From Beroe ovata (lineage: Eukaryota; Ctenophora; Nuda; Beroida; Beroidae), in contig CAMPET010000026.1 in NCBI GenBank assembly GCA_946803715.1, forward strand, positions 132,679 to 155,644: a DNA stretch of 22,966 nucleotides, in the 5' to 3' direction. The position numbers were made by a program, and so were the translations under genes. Below are positions 1 through 8,618 of this stretch, piece after piece (within the stretch, counting starts at the first letter, position 1; every line of letters starts with the position of its first letter). Under the pieces are notes generated by a model. The model was given only the letters and a program-made list of their open reading frames with translations, was not told the origin of the DNA and searched no databases.

Positions 1-215
1 GAGCAATCGATGTACCAAAATACCATGCAAATCGCTAAAATGACATATTCTTGTGTTTGAACATAGCTCCGAAGTTAGCATATAGACCCCCAAATTTTTT
101 GACGTTTTACGTTCTTTGGGTCATGAGGGACATAACTGGAAAGTTTTATTAAAATGTGACGACCAGTTTTCGAGTAATCGTTGTACCAAAATACCATGCA
201 AATCGCCGAAATAAC
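1..215. repeat. Two copies of a ~171 bp tandem repeat unit
   Basis: Positions 1-44 and 172-215 are near-identical, sharing the core tgtaccaaaataccatgcaa with only a few substitutions around it. A tagctcc motif follows each copy at similar spacing (about 64 and 242). Only one full period is visible and the array may continue left of the window. This looks like a satellite-like or dispersed non-coding repeat. No coding content is seen. Confidence 0.65.
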
Positions 216-1457
216 GCCTTAATTTTGGTACACTTTAGTTTTAGCTCCTTATGAGACTATTATGAAATTTCAACTTCGCGTAGCGCGCGACGATATATTC
301 GTGATTGCGATAGCGCTTGCGGGTCGGTTACGTTATGAGATCGATATTTAATGTGACTGACCGTGAGCCTAATTGAGGTTGTCCAGTCTCAGTTGTCCAG
401 TCTCAGTTTTGGTGAACGAAGCAGCAAGAACCTCGTATTTCGACTAGACATACATCAAAACTCACTGTACATGCTGGTCTTCCTATTGGGCGGAACAGAG
501 GCGTGCGGAACGGTGATACGTAGCCATGTGCTCGTATTATAGAACTGCTATTATAATACTACTGCCCCCATGAACTTATAGATGGTCCTTATAATTGTCA
601 ATATTCATACCTGATCTACCCATGTCTCAATATTATAATCATGTCAGAGTGTCCATAATTCGCCACATTCAATGAATTGGGTCTTCTAAGGTAGCTGCCT
701 CTTCGATACTTTAGTACTTTATAGGGGAAGGGGGAGGGGTCAGGGGTTTATGTTAATTCTGATGGTACGTTTTATTTTTCTAGTCCTTTTTTATGGTCGC
801 CGGTTTCTTGTCTCAGTAGTTTGCATGAGAGATGGTCAGTTAATTCTCTTTTGACTCAGTTTACAAATGCGTTTACAAATGCGTCTTTTTAATTGCGATC
901 AATTTCGTCGTTCAACGACATCGTCATAAGGTGAATAAGTAGTGTTGAAACAAATGCGACTCTTATTCAATTGTCCAATGCTGAACTATGTAGCCTCAAT
1001 CTCTCAGTAGTCTGGGGCCCTTAACTAGATAGTGATACTCTAAATCAGTTTATTCAAAATTTATTTTTTGAAAGTATCTCATGAACGTGAGAGTTATTAT
1101 TCGGAAATGCGGCTCTCATTTTTTTCATACGAGCCACACTTGTTATGTTTCCATGTGGACACGATTCGATGTTTGTGAGAAGTGTGTGCACTTTACTCTG
1201 TTTCGTCACTCCTGTAACATCGCTAACTTTCCATCTAACATCGCCAACTTTCCATTGTCTGAACTCGTTCCTGTCGTCATGATGTTCTTCAAACAGGTGT
1301 GTTTATAGTTGTTCATTGGTGCAGTAGTATACCCATGCCGTAGGAACTGACTCTGAGCCAGTTTTTGGAGGGCGTGGCACGCACACACCCATTTTGAGAT
1401 TTATAAGTATGTGGCTACACACTCTCTCACCCCCCACACACAATTTTCTCTACACAG
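1..1457. other. Gene-poor spacer at left edge with small tandem repeats
   Basis: No exon can be supported here. The stretch holds a ~171 bp tandem repeat (1-44 and 172-215), a perfect 15-bp tandem duplication gttgtccagtctcag (378-392 and 393-407), a 12-bp duplication around 864-888, and a ~21-bp duplication around 1216-1256 (two copies containing aactttccat). The 5' exons of the C2-domain gene must lie in this stretch or left of the window. One possible exon end is the reading frame finishing TTC AAA CAG before gtgtgt near 1297, which is phase-compatible with the exon at 1458, but no domain similarity backs it. Confidence 0.5.
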
Positions 1458-2698
1458 CTGTTTGGTGGGGCGGAGGATGTCCCGAGTGTGAAACAAGACA
1501 CGGCGTCCACACATTCTAATCCAGTGGACACCACAGTCCCGGTCACTAGATCAGGGCTCCTGAGCGTCACCCTGCACAAGGGAGAAAACCTAGAGAAGAG
1601 TGATCTCTTTGGGAAGGGTTAGTACTCGTCCCAATGGACCAGCACTTCTGCGGAGAGTTATCTCAGATTTTCTGAATTAGTCGATCTTCTTACCCTCTGA
1701 TCCGCTCAGGTGACCCCTATGTGGTGGTAAATCTCAACGGTCAACAAGTTCACAAGACAGCTGTCAAACATGGAACACTGAATCCTATCTTCGATGAGCA
1801 TCGGCAGGTACTGGTAACCACCACAGATTTATCCTATTTAGGTTACTTTTAGATGTTAAGACGCGCACTTTACAATAACTACAGTGAAAACTGCTTACAA
1901 TTGCCCACCGATTGCGCATCTTTTTCTTTCCTTCCGCCTTTTCCTTCCATACGTACGCATGTCGGTATAGAGGTTGAAATTAATTCTTTACGGAACCGTT
2001 ATATTTATAACATGATACAAGTGTAACATGACGGTTCTGCAGTTTCTGCTATCGGACGTATGCAAGTCTCACCTCATACTCAAAGTGTATGACGAGGATA
2101 GGATAGGCTCGGACACATTCCTCGGCCGCGTTGAGTTCAACCTCGTGAGATTGAGAACGAGACAAATTGAGGTGAGAGAATCGATATTTCATTGAGTCGA
2201 GTCACTGGAATTTGCTGAAGTGAAAAATTTGGGCGTTATTATGTAGTCGAGTCACTGGTATTGTGGATTTGATTATTTTGTTGTGATCGTTTCATCATTA
2301 TGTATTTGTGTTGCTTTGTAGACGGAACGCGCGATACACTTTCGGTATCAATATCATATGCCTTCCGTGATCACTGTTCACAAAGGTCCATGTCAATTAG
2401 GTAGTCTCTCCCGTGACTGATAATGATATCGGATTGTGAATGTTCCCCTCTCCCCCTTCCATCCGCAAGAAATACCTTCTTCAATTGCGATGCGCAACCC
2501 TCCCTCAATCTGGTTTTATAACTTGGACTTGGAGTGCCCAAATGTTAATGATCACAGTTTTTATTCTGAGAGTGTATTTTTCAGTCGCAGAAGATTCCGT
2601 TGGAAAGGAAAGGGAAGGAAGCGCGCGGATCACTGGTTGTATCGGTATCCTTCGAGCCGATGACAATCATCCAACCCCTCCCTCCTGAGTTGGAGTAG
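1458..2698 (+). CDS. C2-domain protein, C-terminal part (tricalbin / extended-synaptotagmin-like), 5' end not identified
   Basis: Four exons join in phase: 1458-1617, 1710-1807, 2043-2171, 2585-2698 (TAG stop). Introns start gttagt, gtactg and gtgaga and end in AG. They encode 166 residues. Residues 33 to ~155 form one C2 domain: it opens with GLLSVTL, has NLE-KSD-LFGKGDPYVVV, then KTAVKHGTLNPIF, and closes with RGSLVVSVSFEP. The calcium-loop acids are present (D49, D55, D103, D105, D110), so Ca2+-dependent phospholipid binding is likely. The NLNGQQVHKT and RGSL..SVSFEP motifs recall tricalbins and extended synaptotagmins, which tether ER to plasma membrane and end in C2 domains. That assignment is inference, because the SMP domain and other C2 domains are not visible. 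The first exon shown begins at an acceptor (ttctctacacag), so upstream exons are missing. Codon use is that of an ordinary host gene. Confidence 0.8.
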
Positions 2699-3538
2699 TG
2701 GGGTGTTTTGTAGCAGTCGCATGAGAAATCAAGACTTTGGAATTTCTGATAACGCACAGATGCAACAAGTGAAACAGTNATGTTAAGTTGACACTTCCAC
2801 TGTGATGTTTGATAAACTCATTAAGACAGTATAGTTATACTCATACTAATAGTTATACTAAACTAGAGTGCCCTAGAGTTTTAGTTTTTAGAAACTAGAG
2901 TTTTAGAGTGCCCTCCAGTTGAATTTTAGTTTCAGGAATAATTTCGGGCGTTTCAAACGCATTCATCATCATCGAACTTATGTTTTTATTTTGGCAACAT
3001 TAACTATCCCTGTAGATCAAGATGAAGTACTGTAGCCTTTTATGCTACTAAACTGATAAGTGGTTGTTTTGGTGATTTTCCGACGATTTCCCAGCTCGCC
3101 TTTTCAGTTTCTGTCTGAGTCTCAGTCTCACAGTGAGGTATCTTGGAACTGTGTAAGGACATGATGTTCATGAAGGAATTGGCACACAGCTACGTAAACT
3201 GTATTTTGATATGAAACAAATTGCGATTGTTGTTTCCAGAAATTAGTCTTACTTCTCAATCTCATTCAATTCCAATTACATCCTTTTAAGTTCAACACAT
3301 ACTCTTATTACTCATAGCTGGACACTCTAATGTGGCTCTAATTAATGTAGCTTAATTATACTGAAATTGTCAAAATCGAATAAAATTCAATCCTTCATCA
3401 AAGTCAATTCAAATCACAGAAGATTTCTAGAATTTCAGCAAGAAGTTTTTATAAACCTAGACCAGCAACTCCACGTCCGCAATTGCAAAATGTTAATATA
3501 AATAAGATAATTGTGAAGGGAGCCTAAATATAATGAAG
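2699..3538. other. Spacer between convergent genes; no gene seen
   Basis: This AT-rich spacer separates the 3' end of the C2-domain gene (+) from the 3' end of the cysteine-rich gene (-). It contains one ambiguous base (N at 2779) and a locally repetitive stretch around 2862-2935 with copies of actagag, gagtgccct and ttttagttt. It probably includes both 3' UTRs, but no clear AATAAA close to either stop was found. No exon-like open stretch with splice sites is supported. Confidence 0.5.
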
Positions 3539-4394
3539 CTAAAGAGTGATATCCATGCATCCATCCACATTGCAGCGATATTCCTGGTCAGGATTGGGGT
3601 GTAGCCCGGTACAGTCCACACCGATAGGTAGGGACTTGCCACCAGGGCAGCTAGCGAAGTAGACCTTGTTGATGAAGGGAGCTGACTCCGGGCAACGGAG
3701 ATGGCTCACTGTACCCGAGCAGTTACACACGTCACCGCTCCTCTGCAGGGGGTGATGATAGAACAGGTGTGGGATAATAGTACTACTAGTATATCCTGTG
3801 AAATCTATGCAGTAGAACTGTACATCGTGAATTGTAGATACCGTACAGTACTAAATACTACTTTAGATACGCTTGGAGTGCGGTTTGGGTTCATTTTGAT
3901 TTTTTGATTTATTCATTTTGATTTTGAAATTGTACTAACTGTAAAGTTAATGAATATATCCTCCCTCAGGTCAATTTTGAGTATCAACATCTATTGATGA
4001 ACAACAACACAACAACAACAGATGGTGTGCATGACCATAATTGCATGGTATCCTACTGCTAGTCCAAGTGGCATCGACAACTTAGCATCCTGGTAAGTGG
4101 TAGTGGTAATGGAATGGGTGCCCGGTATCAATGATTTCGGATTTGATATTAATATTATTATTATGATGTACATCCCTGATCATCTAAAACCGGATAATTT
4201 CGTACCAATTACCATGTTGATGTATGGCGTATACTTATAGTATGTCAATAAAATAAAAAGGTTCTTTAGCTTACCCTGGTGTCAACTCGTGGGCAAAGGT
4301 CACATGATTTTTGACCGTCAGCCGCTTTGAGCGTGCATGTACTCGTGACTGCTACCACCGTCAATAACAGTAGGATCAGTCGTGCGGTGGTCAT
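3539..4394 (-). CDS. Small secreted cysteine-rich protein, two exons
   Basis: On the minus strand, exon 1 is 4394-4275 (ATG at 4394) and exon 2 is 3742-3539 (TAG). The 532 bp intron (4274-3743) starts GTAAGC and ends CTGCAG, phase 0. The product is 107 residues. Residues 1 to ~19-25 are a clear signal peptide: MTTAR followed by LILLLLTVVAV, then small residues. The mature part has cysteines at 31, 34, 46, 48, 57, 72, 84, 97 and 102. Cys20 may also be retained depending on cleavage, giving ten, enough for five disulfides. Pairs CxxC (31/34) and CxC (46/48) stand out. I do not recognise the family. The features point to a disulfide-stabilised extracellular or luminal protein, such as matrix, defence or venom-type scaffolds, but no function is claimed. 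It faces away from the beta-lactam genes, so a link with them is unlikely. An additional small exon inside the intron cannot be excluded. Confidence 0.65.
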
Positions 4395-5622
4395 CGCATA
4401 GGCCTGTTAACAAATTTTAATTTACTCAATATTCAGAAACACCCTCCCCCTTTGATTCTCAGAGGGTCCATGACTGATGCCGTACTATGTGACGGCTCTC
4501 AATATCTCCCAGATGGAGTATAACTAATAGTATTATCGATGAAATTTGAAAATGGTCTTTCGGATCACGGAAACTGGCACTTGAAGGAAAACACAAGATA
4601 TTGGGTATTCCGCCGTGACTTAAACGAAGCTTTGAAACAGAAAAGTGGTGATTGTAAAGGATAGACTCATTTATCTGACTCTACACCCAGCAGTACAATC
4701 AAGGAAAGTCGAATTAATGTAACAATGAAATCTGGATTTTAGTATTTATTTCGCGATATTTATCACGCGCTTAGAATTTTAACTCGCCCAATCCGGGGAA
4801 ATTTACATTCCGTGTGTGTATGGGATTGGAAAATGCTGTATGGGCATATATTCACATTCTGATTCTGTGTTCGCATCATGGTCAAGCTACTCATACCTCA
4901 AATTACAAAAATAAGCACATCGCTCATCTCTCAAGTCCTTGTCGATTCGACTGGGCTAGAAAATGTGCATGCTGAGAATTGACTAGGGCAAGTAGTAGTA
5001 CGCACCGTGACCTCCACTTCACACTGACACGGCATAAAACTTTTTCAGGTTCCAGGAGAGTGAGGACACTGCAATACCTATTACCTATGGATTGTTTCTT
5101 TGTGCGGGAGCTCTGAGGATGGGTTAGTTGAAATTTTCATGATCATGATGCTATGTGTATGCCGATGCCGATGCGTGAGCCGCGTAAGCATACTATAGCA
5201 TTAGCTGCGCATTGAATTTGAATAATGTTAATGTTATGAATTGCATTATCATAATCATATGCTAATCTAGGAACGGTCATACTGATAAGTCATACGCCCA
5301 AATTGCTCCACCAAAATGCGCTCAAAAGACTTTTTGCATATAATAACAACAGTCATCTTATGCCGCGTGTCGCCGTGTCATTTGCTGCGGCTTTATCATT
5401 ATGGCAATGGCATGGGCACCGATGGGCCATAAGTCATGATTACGGATTAGGAAGAATTGTATGCATCAGCATTTAAGTGCTATTTTTAACAGTGTAATCA
5501 TTTGCTGAGTGGTCACGTGTTAACAATAGAGTAATGTTGATGGTCACGCCAATCCAAACCAATATGCGCAACGGGTGTGCAGTTGGCAGCTAGTATTTGT
5601 ACTGTTCAGCAAGTAGTTTCCA

Positions 5623-5646
5623 ATACGGATATCGATACGGATATCC
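5623..5646. repeat. Two tandem copies of a 12-bp unit
   Basis: The unit atacggatatcg at 5623-5634 is followed directly by atacggatatcc at 5635-5646. It sits just left of the 16-bp periodic array and may be part of the same repeat-prone segment. Confidence 0.8.
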
Positions 5647-5682
5647 AAGCCCTTCTGCTAGTCTAAATTATACGGTAACAGT

Positions 5683-5801
5683 ACGGAATACCCAACTTCT
5701 AGAATACCCAATGTCGCGAATACCCAACGTCGCGAATACCCAACAGAATTGTTGGGTATTCGCGACTTGGGTATTCCGTGCATGATGACCGGAATACCCA
5801 A
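5683..5801. repeat. 16-bp periodic tandem array with perfect 17-bp hairpin
   Basis: The 10-mer gaatacccaa occurs at 5686, 5702, 5718 and 5734, exactly 16 bp apart. It then appears inverted (ttgggtattc) at 5752 and 5767, and once more direct at 5792. The arms 5729-5745 (gtcgcgaatacccaaca) and 5750-5766 are perfect reverse complements around a 4-nt loop (gaat). An outer pair, acggaatacccaa at 5683-5695 and ttgggtattccgt at 5767-5779, extends the symmetry. This could be a foldback or MITE-type element, or an array of protein-binding sites. No transposase or target-site duplication was identified. Confidence 0.85.
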
Positions 5802-5850
5802 CTCATTACAGCTATAGAGGGTCATGTGAACCGCCCTTAATAACTGCTAT

Positions 5851-5945
5851 GTCACGTGACTTAATCGAGTCACGTGACCTTATACCGCTCTAGATGTTTG
5901 CCTTTTCACTTGACTCAATCGGGTCACATGACCCAATACCGCTCC
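5851..5945. promoter_or_regulatory. Repeated CACGTG palindromes (GTCACGTGAC)
   Basis: GTCACGTGAC occurs at 5851-5860 and 5869-5878. The variant GTCACATGAC is at 5923-5932. A 35-bp direct repeat (5857-5891 and 5911-5945, differing at a handful of positions) carries the second palindrome and the variant, each followed by ataccgctc. GTCACGTGAC is identical to the CLEAR-type E-box bound by TFEB/MITF-family bHLH-zip factors in animals. The cluster is about 350 bp upstream of the MGCGAS start codon, so a promoter role is reasonable. It could equally be a chance property of the repeat. Confidence 0.4.
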
Positions 5946-6228
5946 CGTTGTGCTNTTTTGGGCGTATCAGCGATAACAAAAGGCTGCACTCCGCTCCAAA
6001 TATCGCGGGTTTGGTGAAATCACGTGCACGGATGCGCGCGCGTCTCAACCGTGTACCATGTATGAAAATTCATGTTTCTGAAATCTGTGCGTAGTGGTTT
6101 CGTAGACCTGATTCGTTTACGTTATTCGTTCACGTTTCAAGATTAATCACCTGTTCATATTCTTGATAAACCAATGCCCGTACATCTTTTGAACTTTCCT
6201 TCCATTCAAAGCATGAACTAATTTTGGA

Positions 6229-6909
6229 ATGGGATGTGGAGCGAGTGCATTGCCTCCACAAACCAGCTACTCTGATGATGAAAATGGAAGTGTTAAGGAG
6301 TTCCTGACGAATGTGAGACGGTCCCAGTCGATTTTGGACACTAACTGCAATAAGAAACAACCGAAAAACAGTATCGTTTCCTACAAAGAACTCAAAGATA
6401 TCCTCTCGAAAAGGAAATTTTCTATTCGTAAGTCTTTCTGCTACAAGTACTATACTATACTGTGAGTTTTCTGAGTGCAGGGTCGAGAACTACGAAACCC
6501 GTGGAGAATTACTACTCATAGAAAGCAATTGATCCAATACCAAGAGGTATGGTAGTAGACTGTCTGCATGACACCCATTATCAATTTTATAGGTAAGCAG
6601 TCGCGTGAGCAGCGACGAGACACACTGGGGAGAGAAGTGGTTGTGGCGCCGGTACAGAACACCTCACCAGTCATTGTGGATGAGTATGCCACGTCACTTC
6701 GGACTGCGAAAGAAGCCGCTCTCATCTCCCTCAGCCCGTACCCAGGGACGGCAGGCGAGAACCTGCTCAAAATACGGGACAACCCTAGTCGAAAACGGCG
6801 TCTATCGTCACGGACTCCCAAATTCATGCCCATTCAGGAATCTAATGGGGAGGGCACGGTACTCCAGAGTAGTGACAATGTGGTGCCGGACGATTGGAAA
6901 CAATCCTAG
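6229..6909 (+). CDS. Small basic protein with predicted N-terminal lipid anchor (MGCGAS), two exons
   Basis: Exon 1 is 6229-6427 and exon 2 is 6593-6909 (TAG). The 165 bp intron starts gtaagt, ends tttatag and is phase 1, giving 171 residues. The N-terminus MGCGAS fits the N-myristoylation signal (Gly2, Ser6), with Cys3 as a probable palmitoylation site, so it probably sits on the inner face of a membrane. The rest is hydrophilic, with Ser- and Arg/Lys-rich segments (RRSQS, KRKFSIRK, SRKRRLSSRTP) that look like kinase sites and an unstructured tail. No enzymatic domain is recognisable and no family can be named. A 66-nt segment at 6481-6546, flanked by gtgcag and gtatgg, would also splice in phase but brings a TAG, so the simple two-exon model is preferred. 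It is transcribed in the same direction as the three genes to its right. Confidence 0.55.
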
Positions 6910-8113
6910 ACACTCATAAACATGGAATTCCGAGGTATTTGTGCCCAATTTAGTGCACAATTGCCGTGGTACTCTCAGTCAGTGTACTGGTTGAGGTAAT
7001 GTCCACTGGCAATCAATTAGACATTGTGTATAGACATTTACAAGTAAGGCTGTATTTTTCATTCTCAAGACTTTATACCATTACCACTACCAGTTGCTAC
7101 ATAATCAATTCTGTTAGTCGTATCCCTGAGAGGGTTGGGAGTAATGGTGACTTTTTCATGATAGTATGGACTAGCAGTAAACGCCCCTAAATGCAGTAAA
7201 AATTCCAGCAAGTCCCATGAAATAGTTTTCTCTTTCACCCAATTTCCTTTCTATTGCAATGCTATAGTGGGTAGTGGTCAGTTATGCGAAGGACCCGCTA
7301 TTATAGCCTGATATTAATCACGTGGCAGTTTGAACAATGGACATTGGACATGATTTATTGCCGCAGCCATGAGCCATATTGTGTCGTCTGTAACTTCTGA
7401 GTTCTGCGTAATCCATGATGTAATGATACAATTTTAAATTTGAATTGATTGTGTAATCTGAATAATGGTCAACGAGTTTGAAATTCCGAAAGTGGGTTGT
7501 TGTTTCCGATTTCGCAACTACAAAGATTCATATGACTCAATGGCTCTGTTACATGTCATTACGCAAGAGTAAATCTAATTATCCCACAAATCAGCTCTTT
7601 CATTGAGTGTTTGCAGCAAACGCAGCACCGAATCAAAAGTTCTACTTTCGATATTTTGCTTATCGTGCAATTAATATTATCGGTCGTTGAAGTTGAACAA
7701 ATTGAAATATACGAGTCCCTTTCAGTGTCACGCCACACGCAATTACATCATAGCTCATATCGGAACTGCTATAAAATCAAGCTCTGATTTTGAAGAATCA
7801 CAATATTTCGTTTTCTCCACCTCGATTGTCTAGCCGCTATGCTCTTGCAGTCTTTTTCTTTTGTTGGGGGGGGCCTGCCATTTTGATTTAGATTTTCAGG
7901 TCTTTAACATAAGTATTGAGTTTTACAAGCGCCCGGAATTCCATCGAAAAATTATGCCCTTTTGGGAGGGCCAGGGATACTCTGAAAAGGGTCTGGCCGA
8001 CGCGGCACTCAGTCAGTCAGTCTCTCTATGACTCAATCACAGTACAAGGTTCTCATAACACAAGGTATGTGGATTGGACCTGAGGCGGATCCTTTGTATA
8101 CGTCACCATGCTG

Positions 8114-8121
8114 TGACGTCA
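8114..8121. promoter_or_regulatory. CRE-like palindrome TGACGTCA
   Basis: This is an exact match to the cAMP-response-element octamer bound by CREB/ATF bZIP factors. It lies about 500 bp upstream of the SLC17-like start codon. An 8-mer can occur by chance, so a regulatory role is only possible. Confidence 0.3.
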
Positions 8122-8174
8122 CGTTAGATGAACACTCACCAGGTATTCATATTGGTAACATGAGAACAGTCTCT

Positions 8175-8206
8175 GGTATATATATCAGAGAATAATTATA
8201 TATACC
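8175..8206. repeat. Short AT-rich inverted repeat
   Basis: The arms ggtatatata (8175-8184) and tatatatacc (8197-8206) are perfect reverse complements separated by 12 nt. It may extrude as a hairpin or be a protein-binding dyad. No function can be assigned. Confidence 0.5.
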
Positions 8207-8401
8207 ACATGACGTGGGATTTTTCAGATGGTGCTACCTGTTTGCAAAAAAAACCCAGCTTACATTTGAATCTACTAGTACTAGGTATAAGGTTTTAGGT
8301 ACTTATAATTGCTTCAAGTTCGACTCATACTCAGTCATAGTCATTCATAGTCATATAAATATAATCGCTGAGCAATTTGCTCTATGTTACATCATGCGCC
8401 T

Positions 8402-8409
8402 TATATAAA
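8402..8409 (+). promoter_or_regulatory. Possible TATA box for the SLC17-like gene
   Basis: The sequence tatataaa lies about 210 bp upstream of the first in-frame ATG at 8619. The position suits a core promoter followed by a 5' UTR of roughly 180 nt. It rests on the motif alone in an AT-rich region. Confidence 0.25.
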
Positions 8410-8618
8410 CTTAAAGTATTTCATATTGAAATATGATAAGCCTTGCAGTTGACAAAATTTATAATGTTGATTTTCGATCGCCTGCCTAGAGCCGGAAGTT
8501 TCCATAATTTCATAGGTTATCGTTAGTCGTTCAAACTTTTCATCGTGGAGGTTACTTATAGATCACGGGATCTAAACCAATGAAGAAATAAGAATTTGAA
8601 GTTATCCCGAACGTAAGC

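Larger units (their letters stand above)
4395..6228. other. Repeat-rich spacer without a convincing gene
   Basis: The spacer lies between the minus-strand cysteine-rich gene and the plus-strand MGCGAS gene, so it must hold promoters for both. It contains the 16-bp array and hairpin at 5686-5801, a 12-bp tandem duplication atacggatatcg/c at 5623-5646, the GTCACGTGAC repeats at 5851-5945, an isolated ttgggtattccg at 4601-4612 matching the array unit, and an ambiguous base at 5955. A short exon-like stretch (5050-5119, ttttcag before it and gttagt after it) is open for about 23 codons but has no recognisable partner exons. Confidence 0.5.
6910..8618. other. Spacer upstream of the SLC17-like gene
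   Basis: No exon with credible splice sites and domain similarity was found. The stretch holds a CRE-type palindrome TGACGTCA (8114-8121), a 10-bp inverted repeat ggtatatata / tatatatacc (8175-8184 and 8197-8206), and a TATA-like tatataaa (8402-8409). These are candidate promoter elements for the transporter gene. The 3' UTR of the MGCGAS gene should occupy the left end, but no AATAAA is obvious. Confidence 0.5.

Noticed and set aside
2322-2406. An extra exon of the C2-domain gene after tttgtag
   Set aside because: The C2 fold continues directly from the exon ending at 2171 to the one starting at 2585 in phase 0; inserting this piece would disrupt the last beta strands.
3991-4173. Minus-strand frame with runs of Ile and Cys as an extra exon of the cysteine-rich gene
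   Set aside because: It arises from simple ATT and ACA repeats, with no suitable splice sites, and the two outer exons already join in phase.
5050-5119. Orphan exon-like stretch with ttttcag before and gttagt after
   Set aside because: It is only about 23 codons, without a matching partner exon or recognisable domain; chance is as likely.
6481-6546. Constitutive middle exon of the MGCGAS gene
   Set aside because: The phase-compatible frame contains TAG; direct splicing 6427 to 6593 gives an open protein.
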